Positions 26,873 to 34,863 of a stretch of DNA of 64,000 nt are shown here, piece after piece. This stretch comes from Bacteroidales bacterium (GTDB lineage Bacteria > Bacteroidota > Bacteroidia > Bacteroidales > Tenuifilaceae). The notes under the pieces are model-generated. The model saw only the letters and a list, made by a program, of their open reading frames with translations, was not told the origin of the DNA and ran no database searches. Position 1 is the first letter of the stretch. The number at the start of each line of letters is the position of its first letter. Location of the stretch: positions 190,465 through 254,464 of the forward strand of contig JACABB010000003.1 in NCBI GenBank assembly GCA_013376985.1, given 5' to 3'. The position numbers and the translations under genes are program-made.

Positions 26873-27571
26873 TTAATACTTGGTAACCGCTGTTCCTACG
26901 AGCATCGCTTTGATGAACGTGTTGTCCGGTGCATTGACACCCCATTCAACATTCATTTCCATGGCCTGCTGGTCATAAATGATTTTTGGATTGTCGAGCT
27001 TGTAATACCCCATTTGGCGGGTTGTGCCAAAAGTGTTGAACACTTCGCACGAGGTGATGGGCACCAAGGTTGTCCCGTTTGCCTTGAACTCAAACTCACC
27101 GTTGCTGATAACATCGGTCAACAGGTCGAATTTGGCTTCTTCCACTTTGGCCGCACCTCCCACAGAGGCTAACATAATAAGGCCACTGAGCAACATGATG
27201 TTGCCTTTTTCGAGCTTTCCGCCTGAAATGTTCGAAACGGCAACAATCTTGGTGTCATCATCTTTGAGCATCTTGGCGATTTTGTTGTTCGACACGTTTT
27301 TTGTAACGTAATAAGCTGCATCCACTGCCTGCAAGGTTTTATTGGCTAACCCCTGCTGGATTTCCCTGGGAAGCTGGTTGATACGTTTTTCAAACTCACT
27401 GCGAGAATCTGATTTGTTTGAAAAGGCAACTTGTGTTTGCTGCTTCATGCGGCGAAGGAACTGACGGCGTTCTTGCTGTGGTGCTTTTTCCAATGCACCT
27501 AAAAGTTCTTCCTCGGTCATTGCACCGAGTAAATTGTAATCGCTGGTTACGATTTCTCCTAATGTAAACAT
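26873..27571 (-). CDS. Candidate major capsid protein of the virus-like element
   Basis: The 232-residue protein has no membrane helix anchors at its ends. A helical, charged N-terminal third (EEELLGALEKAPQQERRQFL) is followed by a beta-rich region of ~130 residues (EFEFKANGTTLVPIT, then GYYKLDNPKIIYDQQAMEMN). A helical arm preceding a beta domain fits a capsid subunit. The gene is the largest soluble, beta-rich product in the structural part and has its own upstream gap of 62 bp, which could allow separate, higher expression. This is a positional guess; no homologue is recalled. Confidence 0.4.
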   Translation of the reverse strand: MFTLGEIVTSDYNLLGAMTEEELLGALEKAPQQERRQFLRRMKQQTQVAFSNKSDSRSEFEKRINQLPREIQQGLANKTLQAVDAAYYVTKNVSNNKIAKMLKDDDTKIVAVSNISGGKLEKGNIMLLSGLIMLASVGGAAKVEEAKFDLLTDVISNGEFEFKANGTTLVPITSCEVFNTFGTTRQMGYYKLDNPKIIYDQQAMEMNVEWGVNAPDNTFIKAMLVGTAVTKY

Positions 27572-27633
27572 GGCTTTAAATTTTTATGATTATTACTTTG
27601 TGAATCCTTTGTTTCTGGCTTTTTGTTCAGTTT

Positions 27634-28185
27634 CTACATAATTTCTACTTCTTTCACTTCCTCATATTCCCCCATCTCTGCACCCGAAACTTCATTCTCA
27701 TTTTCGATAGGTAATGCGGCAATTTGGGTGTTTGAAGCTGGTGGAAGTTGTGGTAAATCCGGGTCATAGGGTGCTATGCTCAGGCTAATGGGTTCACGGA
27801 ATACCTGATTTACAGGATTGGTGTCAGAAGAATCCCCTAAACCGGCAAAATTGGTCAAACCCTGCAATATGTCTTTTTTTAGGAACACCTTCACGGTTGA
27901 TGCAATACCAGTAGCAGCTACACCTGTGGCAATGAGTTTGAGGTTCTTGTCTTTAAGAAACAATGCCCCTCCCACGCCTGCCGTGATTTGAATAATGGGT
28001 TTGACAAGGGCTTTTGCCTGAAAACCGGTTGCTTCTTCGTCAACTTTCACGGCCTTGTCTATAAGCTTACCTGCCAGGTTTCCACCTACCATACCCAGAA
28101 TTATCAGTCCTGGTGTTTTTAGTTCTTCTATGATAGCTTTGGCATCGAGCTTCGTTTTTGTTGAATTTGAATTTTTCTGTGCCAT
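27634..28185 (-). CDS. Multi-pass glycine-rich membrane protein
   Basis: The 183-residue protein contains hydrophobic glycine-rich segments at about 31-48, 65-82 and 88-104 (GLIILGMVGGNLAGKLI, IIQITAGVGGALFL, LIATGVAATGIAST). An acidic, Pro-rich C-terminal tail follows, ending EEVKEVEIM. Likely a membrane component of the virus-like particle. Separated by about 36 bp from the upstream transglutaminase gene. Confidence 0.55.
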   Translation of the reverse strand: MAQKNSNSTKTKLDAKAIIEELKTPGLIILGMVGGNLAGKLIDKAVKVDEEATGFQAKALVKPIIQITAGVGGALFLKDKNLKLIATGVAATGIASTVKVFLKKDILQGLTNFAGLGDSSDTNPVNQVFREPISLSIAPYDPDLPQLPPASNTQIAALPIENENEVSGAEMGEYEEVKEVEIM

Positions 28186-28221
28186 AATTTTTATTTTTAA
28201 TGTGTTATTGTCGATGAGCTT

Positions 28222-29982
28222 TTATGTTAGTTTGATTGATTTGAGTTTTTTATGCCCTTTGGGGCTGGCTTTGGACTTCCCCCTTGGTCTTTTGTGTTTG
28301 CGAAATGGCGTACCACTCAAACCTTTGTCTTTTTTCTTTTTACCCAAAAGTTTTGTTAAACCCCATATTCCGAGGGCTGCACCTCCTATGGCAATCAATG
28401 GTTGTCTCTTTACGAATCCTATAATACCACCCCCGCTATTACTGGTATCGGGGTTGCTTGCATCAACCGTTTTATCAGTACTATCCCCAGCATTTTTAAT
28501 ATCAGGGTCATCGGCCATTTTATTGGCTTCCCCTGCTTTCGCATTCACTTCGGATTCGATGTTGTCGGCTTCTTTTTTTGACATTACACCCGATTCCTGG
28601 AGTATTTTTAAAGCAGACGTAATTACGGGAATGGCGGCAGCAAGTGCCACAGCAGGCAAAATGCCCAAGCCTGAAATATCTGTTTCTTGTTCAATACCGT
28701 TTATTCCTCCAGCCTTGCCTTTCAGAACCGCACTTTTGAGCCCGCTACGTGTACCTTGAAGTTTATCCACGAACAGGTGTTCAATTTTTGTAAGGGCATT
28801 TTTAGATTTCTCCCAATCTTGCGCAGATACTCCTTTGGCTGCGGCTTGTTCTTTGGTGGCATAGCCCCACTTTATTTTGGAAGCCATTTTTTTAAGGTTC
28901 AGCTTCATGGCAAGAAGGAAACCTAACCGTGCTGAAATGGTTATAGGATTGAAGCGTAAAAAGAATTTACCTCCTTTTTTAGCAGCTTCACCTACCTTTT
29001 TGAAAAAACTCTTGAAACTGCCCAAGCCTTCCACGTAGTTCTCATCGCCTTCCAAGTCCATAAACCGGTCATCTAATCCGTCCATTTCCGGGTCGTTTGG
29101 AATTCCTGTAAACCCATTGAGACGGTTCATCGCATCTTCATTCCTGGAGAGTATTTCAAGGGCTTTGTCCCGGTTAGGCGTGTTCCAGTTCTCGATAGCA
29201 TAGTCCAGCATTTTTAGGAAAGCTGGCGGATAATCCACAGAACTGATAAGTTCCGGCTTACTGGCAATCAGGTTACGGGTCTTTACCAAATGCTCGTAGA
29301 GGGATTGCAATCGTTGGGTCTCGTTGTCTGCCCCAAGCAGTTCCATGTCATCAAGACCTGAAACCAGCTCCATAACATCGTTTGTGCCTGCACCTGAAAG
29401 CACAGCCACATTTATTCCGTTTAAATTCATGGCAAAATCTTTTTTTTCGGTGAATGATTTTTCATAATTGAATTGGTTCAGTACACAGTCTATAATGATG
29501 TATTGCGATGTGTCGGATTGCGGGACAATCACGTACACATGCTGGAATACATCTTTACCGTATTTGGTAATGCGGAAGCTATGTGGAATTTTTAGGTTGG
29601 TAAGTATGCTTGATACGAATATCGAAAAGCAATCGCAGTCTATTCCAGACCTTCGTTCTGCCCAACTGCGGTTTGGCCGGCGCAATTGTTCAAGTCCCTT
29701 CTTATCTAGCCGGTACTGAATATGATGATAAAGAAAGTTCCAGATATTTTCGCAAGTATCAATGAGTGATTGGTCTTTTAGGTAGGGGGCAATTCGCTTT
29801 GTATCGTCTATATATTTCCAGACTACCCGCTTCATCAAGTCAACGGTTTGCTCTACTTCACCATCCTCAATTATTATCCTGTCTCGTTCATCGGGCTGGG
29901 CAAAATATTTATCAAAAGAATTCCCATCCCGTATTTGACGATAACCCGATGTGATACTCCCTATGTATAGCTGGTTGCTCAT
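28222..29982 (-). CDS. Transglutaminase-like cysteine peptidase with C-terminal membrane helices
   Basis: The protein has 586 residues. The N-terminal domain (about 60-175) shows a transglutaminase/papain-like triad: C116 or C118 in SGIDCDCFS, H148 in VFQHVYVIV, and D165 in IIIDC. The middle is helical. A hydrophobic segment is at about 435-455 (LPAVALAAAIPVITSAL) and a second near 540-560 (PLIAIGGAALGIWGLTKLL), ending in a strongly basic tail. The start shares one base with the stop of the 166-residue gene. It could cross-link or process virion proteins, or act on the cell envelope during entry. Confidence 0.65.
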   Translation of the reverse strand: MSNQLYIGSITSGYRQIRDGNSFDKYFAQPDERDRIIIEDGEVEQTVDLMKRVVWKYIDDTKRIAPYLKDQSLIDTCENIWNFLYHHIQYRLDKKGLEQLRRPNRSWAERRSGIDCDCFSIFVSSILTNLKIPHSFRITKYGKDVFQHVYVIVPQSDTSQYIIIDCVLNQFNYEKSFTEKKDFAMNLNGINVAVLSGAGTNDVMELVSGLDDMELLGADNETQRLQSLYEHLVKTRNLIASKPELISSVDYPPAFLKMLDYAIENWNTPNRDKALEILSRNEDAMNRLNGFTGIPNDPEMDGLDDRFMDLEGDENYVEGLGSFKSFFKKVGEAAKKGGKFFLRFNPITISARLGFLLAMKLNLKKMASKIKWGYATKEQAAAKGVSAQDWEKSKNALTKIEHLFVDKLQGTRSGLKSAVLKGKAGGINGIEQETDISGLGILPAVALAAAIPVITSALKILQESGVMSKKEADNIESEVNAKAGEANKMADDPDIKNAGDSTDKTVDASNPDTSNSGGGIIGFVKRQPLIAIGGAALGIWGLTKLLGKKKKDKGLSGTPFRKHKRPRGKSKASPKGHKKLKSIKLT

Positions 29983-30482
29983 TACATGATTTTTTGTGGG
30001 TCAGATTCGTAAAAGATGTTGTTGGCATAGAGCGAATATTTCATTTCCAACGGTATGCCTAAAGATGATGCAATGCTGCTCAAATCCTTCTTTTTAAAAG
30101 CAGCGATAAGTGCTGGTATTTTGGAAATTATTCCAGCTACATAACCAGCAAGGGTTGTCCAGCCGATAATCAGTTCAATGGTGTCAATGTTTGTTATGCC
30201 AAGCGGCTTAATGGTAAACTCTTTGTTTTCAGGGCTATTACTTGTGATATAGTTCCCTTTGGTGGTAAGGGTAACGACAGGTTTGGTAATGGTCATATCG
30301 TTTTTAGTAGGGTTTTGTAGTTTTATTTCGGTACGAAAGGCAATCCCGCTAATATCTACCTTGTGTACACGTGGATTGGAAAGGCTGCTAATCATTTTGT
30401 CCGATACGGTTTTCATCTTGAAAAGCTTTATCGCTCCAAAGATTAATCCCCCTGCAATGCCTATTTTTAGCCAATTATTCAT
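29982..30482 (-). CDS. Membrane-anchored LEA-14-like beta protein
   Basis: The 166-residue protein starts with a glycine-rich membrane helix (WLKIGIAGGLIFGAIKLF). A beta-sandwich-like region follows, in which RTEIKLQNPTKNDMTITKP resembles the LEA type 2 / WHy fold. A second hydrophobic stretch (TTLAGYVAGIISKIPALIAAF) is near 108-128. The start overlaps the previous gene by 4 bp (ATGA). Probably a virion membrane or envelope protein. Confidence 0.5.
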   Translation of the reverse strand: MNNWLKIGIAGGLIFGAIKLFKMKTVSDKMISSLSNPRVHKVDISGIAFRTEIKLQNPTKNDMTITKPVVTLTTKGNYITSNSPENKEFTIKPLGITNIDTIELIIGWTTLAGYVAGIISKIPALIAAFKKKDLSSIASSLGIPLEMKYSLYANNIFYESDPQKIM

Positions 30483-30724
30483 TTTTTGCGCCTTTTAAAA
30501 TAGATTAGCATACTATCAATGCCTTTCTTCACTCCATACCCTACCAACGCTGAAATAGCAGCATAAAAGGCAACATCAATTGTTCCATGAAAAGTGATAT
30601 TGGCCAAAACGAGATGGGCAGTTAATGCTTTACCAAGTCCACCGCATAGGCCGGAGGTGGTAACGACTATCGAATTAAGTTGATTCTGTGGCATGGCTTG
30701 CAACGGAATTGGTTTCTGATGCAA
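30479..30724 (-). CDS. Small membrane protein, first gene of the minus-strand operon
   Basis: The 81-residue protein has about two hydrophobic segments (about 18-45 and 49-70) and a basic end, YFKRRKK. It is the first gene of the coupled block, 56 nt downstream of a TTTC-N17-TATATTTC promoter candidate. Holin-like or virion membrane protein; no family recognised. Confidence 0.5.
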   Translation of the reverse strand: MHQKPIPLQAMPQNQLNSIVVTTSGLCGGLGKALTAHLVLANITFHGTIDVAFYAAISALVGYGVKKGIDSMLIYFKRRKK

Positions 30725-30779
30725 GATTAAGATTAGGGAAAAGAATGGAATCTATTAAAGTTGTTCTATGTAACACGCA

Positions 30780-30808
30780 GAAATATACTGAAACAGATAG
30801 CCGTGAAA
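30780..30808 (-). promoter_or_regulatory. Candidate promoter of the virus-like operon
   Basis: On the minus strand TTTC (30808-30805), 17 bp, then TATATTTC (30787-30780) approximates the Bacteroidota TTTG/TAnnTTTG pair, with one mismatch in each box. It lies about 55 bp upstream of the first gene. Confidence 0.4.
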
Positions 30809-30833
30809 TGAAATAAATTGAAGTAAGTTTTAG

Positions 30834-30841
30834 TACATTTG
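30834..30841 (+). promoter_or_regulatory. Candidate -7 box for the 192-residue gene
   Basis: TACATTTG matches the TAnnTTTG consensus exactly, 45 bp before the start codon at 30887. No clean -33 TTTG stands at the usual distance. Confidence 0.4.
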
Positions 30842-30886
30842 GATTCAAACAGATAAAATAACAATCTTTAAGACCGTAAATACTAT

Positions 30887-31465
30887 ATGAAATTAGCCGG
30901 ATTATACCCTATTTATAAGGAATTATTAGCAAAAAATGAAACCTATTGTGTTTTTAAATTTACCAAAAACAAAGTAGGATTTGATGTCTTTTTCGATATT
31001 GGGCAAACTCCCTATAAACTGGGCTTTTTAGTAATAGGTAACAATTTTCAATTATGGTTAAATATTGAGAGGGGATTTGTCATTGATACAAACCTAAAAA
31101 AGGCAGATTACAAACGATTAACTGAGATATTAGGGTTGAAATTTAACAAGGATAATAAATTCTCTACTTTCGCTTTTTTTGAAGAATTTAACGCCAAAAT
31201 TCCGACTTCAATTCCAAATATACCTGAACGACATATTAAAAACGTATTGGTTAAGTATTTTAAAGTAGAAGATGAAGATAAATTATACTATGACGGTTAT
31301 ATAGATTGGGATAAAACAAATATAAAGAAAGGTCGCAAACCTAAAAACTTAGAAAAAACGAGGCTATTGTTTCCAATGTTGTATAATAGTATCAAAAATA
31401 AAAATATAAGTATTAAATACACTGCTACACCAAATGATTTTAGAGACAATGGTTTGTTAATTTAA
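30887..31465 (+). CDS. Hypothetical protein, possibly DUF6037 family
   Basis: The 192-residue protein starts MKLAGLYPIYKELLAKNETYCVFKF and contains GNNFQLWLNIERGF and FAFFEEFNAKIP. From memory the pattern of a short beta-rich N-terminus, then FFxEFNxxIP, resembles DUF6037. No catalytic motif is visible. It is transcribed away from the virus-like operon and its end overlaps the convergent DUF4248 gene by 4 bp. The function is unknown; it could be an accessory gene of the element. Confidence 0.6.
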   Translation: MKLAGLYPIYKELLAKNETYCVFKFTKNKVGFDVFFDIGQTPYKLGFLVIGNNFQLWLNIERGFVIDTNLKKADYKRLTEILGLKFNKDNKFSTFAFFEEFNAKIPTSIPNIPERHIKNVLVKYFKVEDEDKLYYDGYIDWDKTNIKKGRKPKNLEKTRLLFPMLYNSIKNKNISIKYTATPNDFRDNGLLI

Positions 31466-31686
31466 TAAGGCGGGTCAAAATGCCCTATTAAAGTTTTTAC
31501 TTGTTTTGGAGTAAAATATCTTTGTCGTTTCTTCCAATCCAATTTTGTGAGTTTTTTAGTTAGTTCAGAAGAAGAGTTTATCCATATTCCGAACATACGG
31601 GAAGCTGATGATTTTGTAACGTGTGGAAAATATAATTGAGCGAGTTCTCCGAACCCGAATGTTCGAGTTTCAAACTTTTTTTCCAT
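31462..31686 (-). CDS. DUF4248-family small protein
   Basis: The start chosen is the ATG at 31686, giving 74 residues beginning MEKKFETRTFGFGELAQLYFP; the frame is open up to 31761. The F(G)xGELAxLYxP start, the central W, and RYFTPKQVKTLIGHFDPP near the end are the family pattern. A promoter match ends about 13 bp before this ATG, which supports the start. Proteins of this family are common on Bacteroidota mobile elements and look like small DNA-binding proteins. Confidence 0.7.
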   Translation of the reverse strand: MEKKFETRTFGFGELAQLYFPHVTKSSASRMFGIWINSSSELTKKLTKLDWKKRQRYFTPKQVKTLIGHFDPPY

Positions 31687-31698
31687 ACTTTTTTTCAG

Positions 31699-31729
31699 GA
31701 AAAGTAGCCATACATAACTCAAATTCAAA
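31699..31729 (-). promoter_or_regulatory. Promoter of the DUF4248 gene
   Basis: TTTG (31729-31726), exactly 19 bp, then TACTTTTC (31706-31699) fits the Bacteroidota consensus with one mismatch. The predicted start of transcription is only a few bases before the ATG at 31686. Confidence 0.5.
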
Positions 31730-31772
31730 GCACTTGGCAAAAGCTTACCCTTTTTTACCAATTTTTACCGTA

Positions 31773-31806
31773 TTTTATCGTTTCAAGGATAAAATGTGTA
31801 CTTTTG
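31773..31806 (+). promoter_or_regulatory. Promoter of the GRIVIYPKDVQ-type gene
   Basis: TACTTTTG (31799-31806) matches TAnnTTTG exactly; a T-rich stretch at 31773-31776 stands in the -33 position. Transcription would begin near 31812, just ahead of the GTG start at 31827, and would leave the TTG at 31815 almost leaderless. Confidence 0.45.
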
Positions 31807-31826
31807 GGTAAACCTTGTTCTTTAAA

Positions 31827-32030
31827 GTGAGCAAAGCATCTGGCAGAATAGTAATCTATCCGAAAGATGTTCAGAGGTTGACAGGCAGGAGCGAGAAATC
31901 GAGCAGGGAATTATTTAAAAAAATCAGACAGTGCAAAGCAAAAGAGAAACATCAGTTTGTGAGCATCGAAGATTTTGCAGAATTTACCGGTATTTCTGTT
32001 GACCTAATCAAGCAACATCTTACTGATTGA
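31827..32030 (+). CDS. Small HTH-like protein (GRIVIYPKDVQ family)
   Basis: The start chosen is GTG at 31827 (67 residues, beginning MSKASGRIVIYPKDVQRL), because the family starts this way; a TTG at 31815 would add four residues. The core GRSEKSSRELFKKIRQC is a helix-turn-helix-like stretch and the C-terminus (VSIEDFAEFTGISVDLIKQHL) a second helical unit. Members sit next to mobile elements in many Bacteroidota genomes and may act as excision or repression factors. It is transcribed divergently from the DUF4248 gene across 140 bp. Confidence 0.65.
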   Translation: MSKASGRIVIYPKDVQRLTGRSEKSSRELFKKIRQCKAKEKHQFVSIEDFAEFTGISVDLIKQHLTD

Positions 32031-32289
32031 TAACAAATCTTATTAATCCAGACTCACCCGAAACCAAGCGAATATAATTTGCGAATTATTGTCTTCATTT
32101 GTATTATAAGTGTTTCTTATAATTCCATATCAGCTCATAAAACTTTTACTCCTCAGGGTAGCCCACTCAATTGGGCACAGTGTTTATTTTGGTTTTACTC
32201 CTCCAAATATTGAAAGCTCAAAAGCTTCAAAATAGCAGTCAACCTTGAAAAATCGTATTCATTGTAAAAAACATACGGAATTCCTTCAT

Positions 32290-34863
32290 TTAAAATAAAA
32301 TTGAACTGATTTCATCATATTCTATCTCTTCCTTATTAAGTCTACTTTTGAGTTTTCTTATGTTGATTTCAATTAGTTTATCTCCTTCAATTTTCAAACA
32401 GTCTTTAAATTTTTTGAATATATAGTCTGCCGAGTGTCTTGATAGACCGTAATTCTGTAAGGTGATTACGACAGTGTTCTGTGTTCCATACTCTAAAAAT
32501 GTCGCCCAGTTAACACCTGCATTTTCTTCTCCTAATATTTCAACAAGCATTGCATAGTAGTTATTGAAGTATTTTTCAAAAAGAAATCGTAAAACACTTT
32601 CAATATCATCAATGATGTTCCCAATAAGAACATTTATATGATGTTTACTATTGTCGAATACTTCATATGTAGGTTTCCCGTTCTTATAACCAACCATTAA
32701 GGTGCTTCCCTTGCGGATGTAATAAGCTATTGATTCATTGATGATTTGACTTAATGAAACTCCATTTATCCATTGATTCATAAGGACAGCATAATAGTCA
32801 AGTTGATTTTCAGATTTAAACCGCTTTTCCTCTGTAGCCCAATGAAACATAATATAGAATTTATGAAGCCATTCCTTACAGACTTCATAAGTAACCCTAT
32901 TTGGTAATTTGATGGATGCTGGATTTTTAACCTGCTTTTTCAAAGCAATAAAAACCTCATTCTGTATTTTGAGTTTGATTGAATTATTTGTATTTAGAAC
33001 ACTTGAAGGAACTTCAACCTTTCCGTTTTTCTTTTTTGCTAATTCAATAATTGCTTCCTTGTTGTCGGCAATCAGTTTCTTTATAATCTCACTGCTGTAA
33101 TTAGCTCGCTGAATTTCAAGTGTGTCAATGCTTATGATATTGGCAATGTATTCCAATATCTCTTTCATTGTTTCAGTTTCACCTTTTATGTCCGGATTTT
33201 CATTTAGAATTTGCTCAATCTTCTTTAGCTTTTTGTCAATGTAGTTTTCAATGGAAGGATTAAGTTTGATTTCTGCATCACCTTCTAACAATTCTTCATG
33301 TTTTTTCCAGTCTTTATCCGTTTCCTTGAGGCAAATGATATTGCCTGACAATTCATGTTTAAGTCGTCCTGCTCGTCCTGCAAGATTCCAAAAGTCTATT
33401 GGCTGAAAAGTATTTCTTCCGTTCTTGTTATTCAGGATGAAAACATTCTTGGCTGGCAAATTCACACCTTCCAGAAGTGTTGATGTGCAAAACACATAGT
33501 TGATTTCTCTTTCCTTAAAAAGTCCTTCAACTTTATTTCTGATAATCTGTGGCAGGTTGCCAAAGTGATAGCCAATTCCTCTATTAAGAAATTCACCCAA
33601 GTAGTAATCCTTATGTATGTAGGTTCTGATTTGTCGAATAACCTTTTTTACATTTTTGGAAACTTCAATCTGTTTATTCTGATTTTGCTCAAATAACTTT
33701 GCGGCTTTATCAACGGCATCAAATCTTGAACTACAATACACAATATTGCTATCTTCCCTGCCAATTACAGAAAGTAAATCATAAATTGTTTCTGCTTTTG
33801 TTACGATTTTGGGTTCAAACAGATAGTTACCATTATCCAAGTAATGTGTTACTTTCTTTTCAATCAAGTCAATAAAGAACAGATTTTGAGAAACTGGTGT
33901 TTCTATTGTTCTGAAAAACATCTTTTCGTCTTTCTTGAAGAGTTTTAGAAAGACTTCTGGATTTGAAACATTTGGAGAAGAAAAGTATAAATTCAGGTTA
34001 GGGTTTCTTCTTAATGTCTTAGAAATAGCAGAATACGCAGTTACTGCCCGAGTATCTTTTTCTGCGGCAAGTTTGTGGGCTTCATCTACAAACAAATAAG
34101 CAATAGTAGGATTTTTCTTTTGTGACAAGTAACTCAAAAGCCTTTCAGGTGTTAGCACAAATATGTAATGCTGTTCTGTAGATGGCAATTCTGAAACATT
34201 GGAATTGGTTATTACGGTGTAATTGTAATGCTCCAATACATCTTTCAGTTCTTTGTTCAGGTCTATGGAAAACTGGTTAATCAAAGCTCTGGTCGGAACC
34301 ATGATGACAATATTCTCAGGTGGTTTATTGCCAACTACTTTCCTGATAAACGACTTAATGATGAAAGATTTACCCATTGAGGTAGGGCCTGAAAAGCTAA
34401 AATGCTTTGAGCCGCTTATCTTTTTGTAAAGCTCAAATTGAGAATCGGTAAATATTAAATCATCGGTATCAGGAACAGCTTGAATAAATTCCTTGACCTT
34501 CTTTTCAAGTTCTCTGTCAAATGGTAATTCGGATGAATTGTTTTCATTCTTCAAAAATTCAATTCCGGGAAAGTTTCCCAGTTTAGACAAGACAGAATGA
34601 GAGAAAGTCTGATAATACGGATTGGCTTTGTAATCCTCGTTAAGTAATGTTATGAGTTGGAATGCTTTGTTTCTCGCTTTAGGATTTTTGGAATTGGAAA
34701 GAATATCGGCAAAACGTAAAGTATCGTTTAGTTCTTTTTCAGTTAGTTTAATGCTTCTGCCATTTTCCGAAAACAAATTATTAGCCAATAGTTTAGCTGC
34801 TTTATTATTTAGGGTAATAAAGTATTCATCTTGCAAAACATCATTGGCTAAACGTTCTATCAT
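32290..34863 (-). CDS. hamB: Hachiman defence helicase HamB
   Basis: The protein has 857 residues. Its motor motifs are GPTSMGKS (159-166), MVPTRALINQ (188-197), DEAH (260-263), FSSPN in the place of SAT, and NLAGRAGRL near 505. It is a DEAD/DEAH helicase of the Hachiman type. It overlaps the DUF1837 nuclease gene by 4 bp (ATGA), the standard HamA-HamB arrangement. HamB surveys DNA and releases the HamA nuclease when it meets damaged or phage DNA. Length and gene order agree with known systems. Confidence 0.85.
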   Translation of the reverse strand: MIERLANDVLQDEYFITLNNKAAKLLANNLFSENGRSIKLTEKELNDTLRFADILSNSKNPKARNKAFQLITLLNEDYKANPYYQTFSHSVLSKLGNFPGIEFLKNENNSSELPFDRELEKKVKEFIQAVPDTDDLIFTDSQFELYKKISGSKHFSFSGPTSMGKSFIIKSFIRKVVGNKPPENIVIMVPTRALINQFSIDLNKELKDVLEHYNYTVITNSNVSELPSTEQHYIFVLTPERLLSYLSQKKNPTIAYLFVDEAHKLAAEKDTRAVTAYSAISKTLRRNPNLNLYFSSPNVSNPEVFLKLFKKDEKMFFRTIETPVSQNLFFIDLIEKKVTHYLDNGNYLFEPKIVTKAETIYDLLSVIGREDSNIVYCSSRFDAVDKAAKLFEQNQNKQIEVSKNVKKVIRQIRTYIHKDYYLGEFLNRGIGYHFGNLPQIIRNKVEGLFKEREINYVFCTSTLLEGVNLPAKNVFILNNKNGRNTFQPIDFWNLAGRAGRLKHELSGNIICLKETDKDWKKHEELLEGDAEIKLNPSIENYIDKKLKKIEQILNENPDIKGETETMKEILEYIANIISIDTLEIQRANYSSEIIKKLIADNKEAIIELAKKKNGKVEVPSSVLNTNNSIKLKIQNEVFIALKKQVKNPASIKLPNRVTYEVCKEWLHKFYIMFHWATEEKRFKSENQLDYYAVLMNQWINGVSLSQIINESIAYYIRKGSTLMVGYKNGKPTYEVFDNSKHHINVLIGNIIDDIESVLRFLFEKYFNNYYAMLVEILGEENAGVNWATFLEYGTQNTVVITLQNYGLSRHSADYIFKKFKDCLKIEGDKLIEINIRKLKSRLNKEEIEYDEISSILF

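Larger units (their letters stand above)
12538..30724 (-). mobile_element. Integrated virus-like element without tail, terminase or integrase
   Basis: About 20 minus-strand genes run without a break; most junctions are 1-bp (TAATG) or 4-bp (ATGA) overlaps. The content includes six or more membrane proteins with glycine-rich helices, small beta-rich soluble proteins, a transglutaminase, a lysis trio (transglycosylase, holin, spanin-like), a histone-H1-like protein, a methylase, an SNF2 helicase and a RadC-RecA fusion. GC content by eye is higher than in the flanking defence genes. The many small membrane proteins fit an internal-membrane icosahedral virus better than a tailed phage. No packaging ATPase was found. 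The exact ends are unknown; the DUF4248/GRIVIYPKD pair at 31462-32030 may belong to the right edge. Confidence 0.6.

Noticed and set aside
28055..28759. 234-residue plus-strand open frame
   Set aside because: It is antisense to the well-supported transglutaminase gene and lacks any domain or promoter.
12538..30724. Ordinary tailed prophage
   Set aside because: No terminase, portal, protease, tail tube, tape measure or baseplate protein was found, and the average gene is too small and membrane-rich.
12538..30724. Conjugative transposon of the CTnDOT type
   Set aside because: RadC, SNF2 helicase and methylase fit such elements, but there are no Tra, relaxase, VirB4 or coupling-protein motifs.
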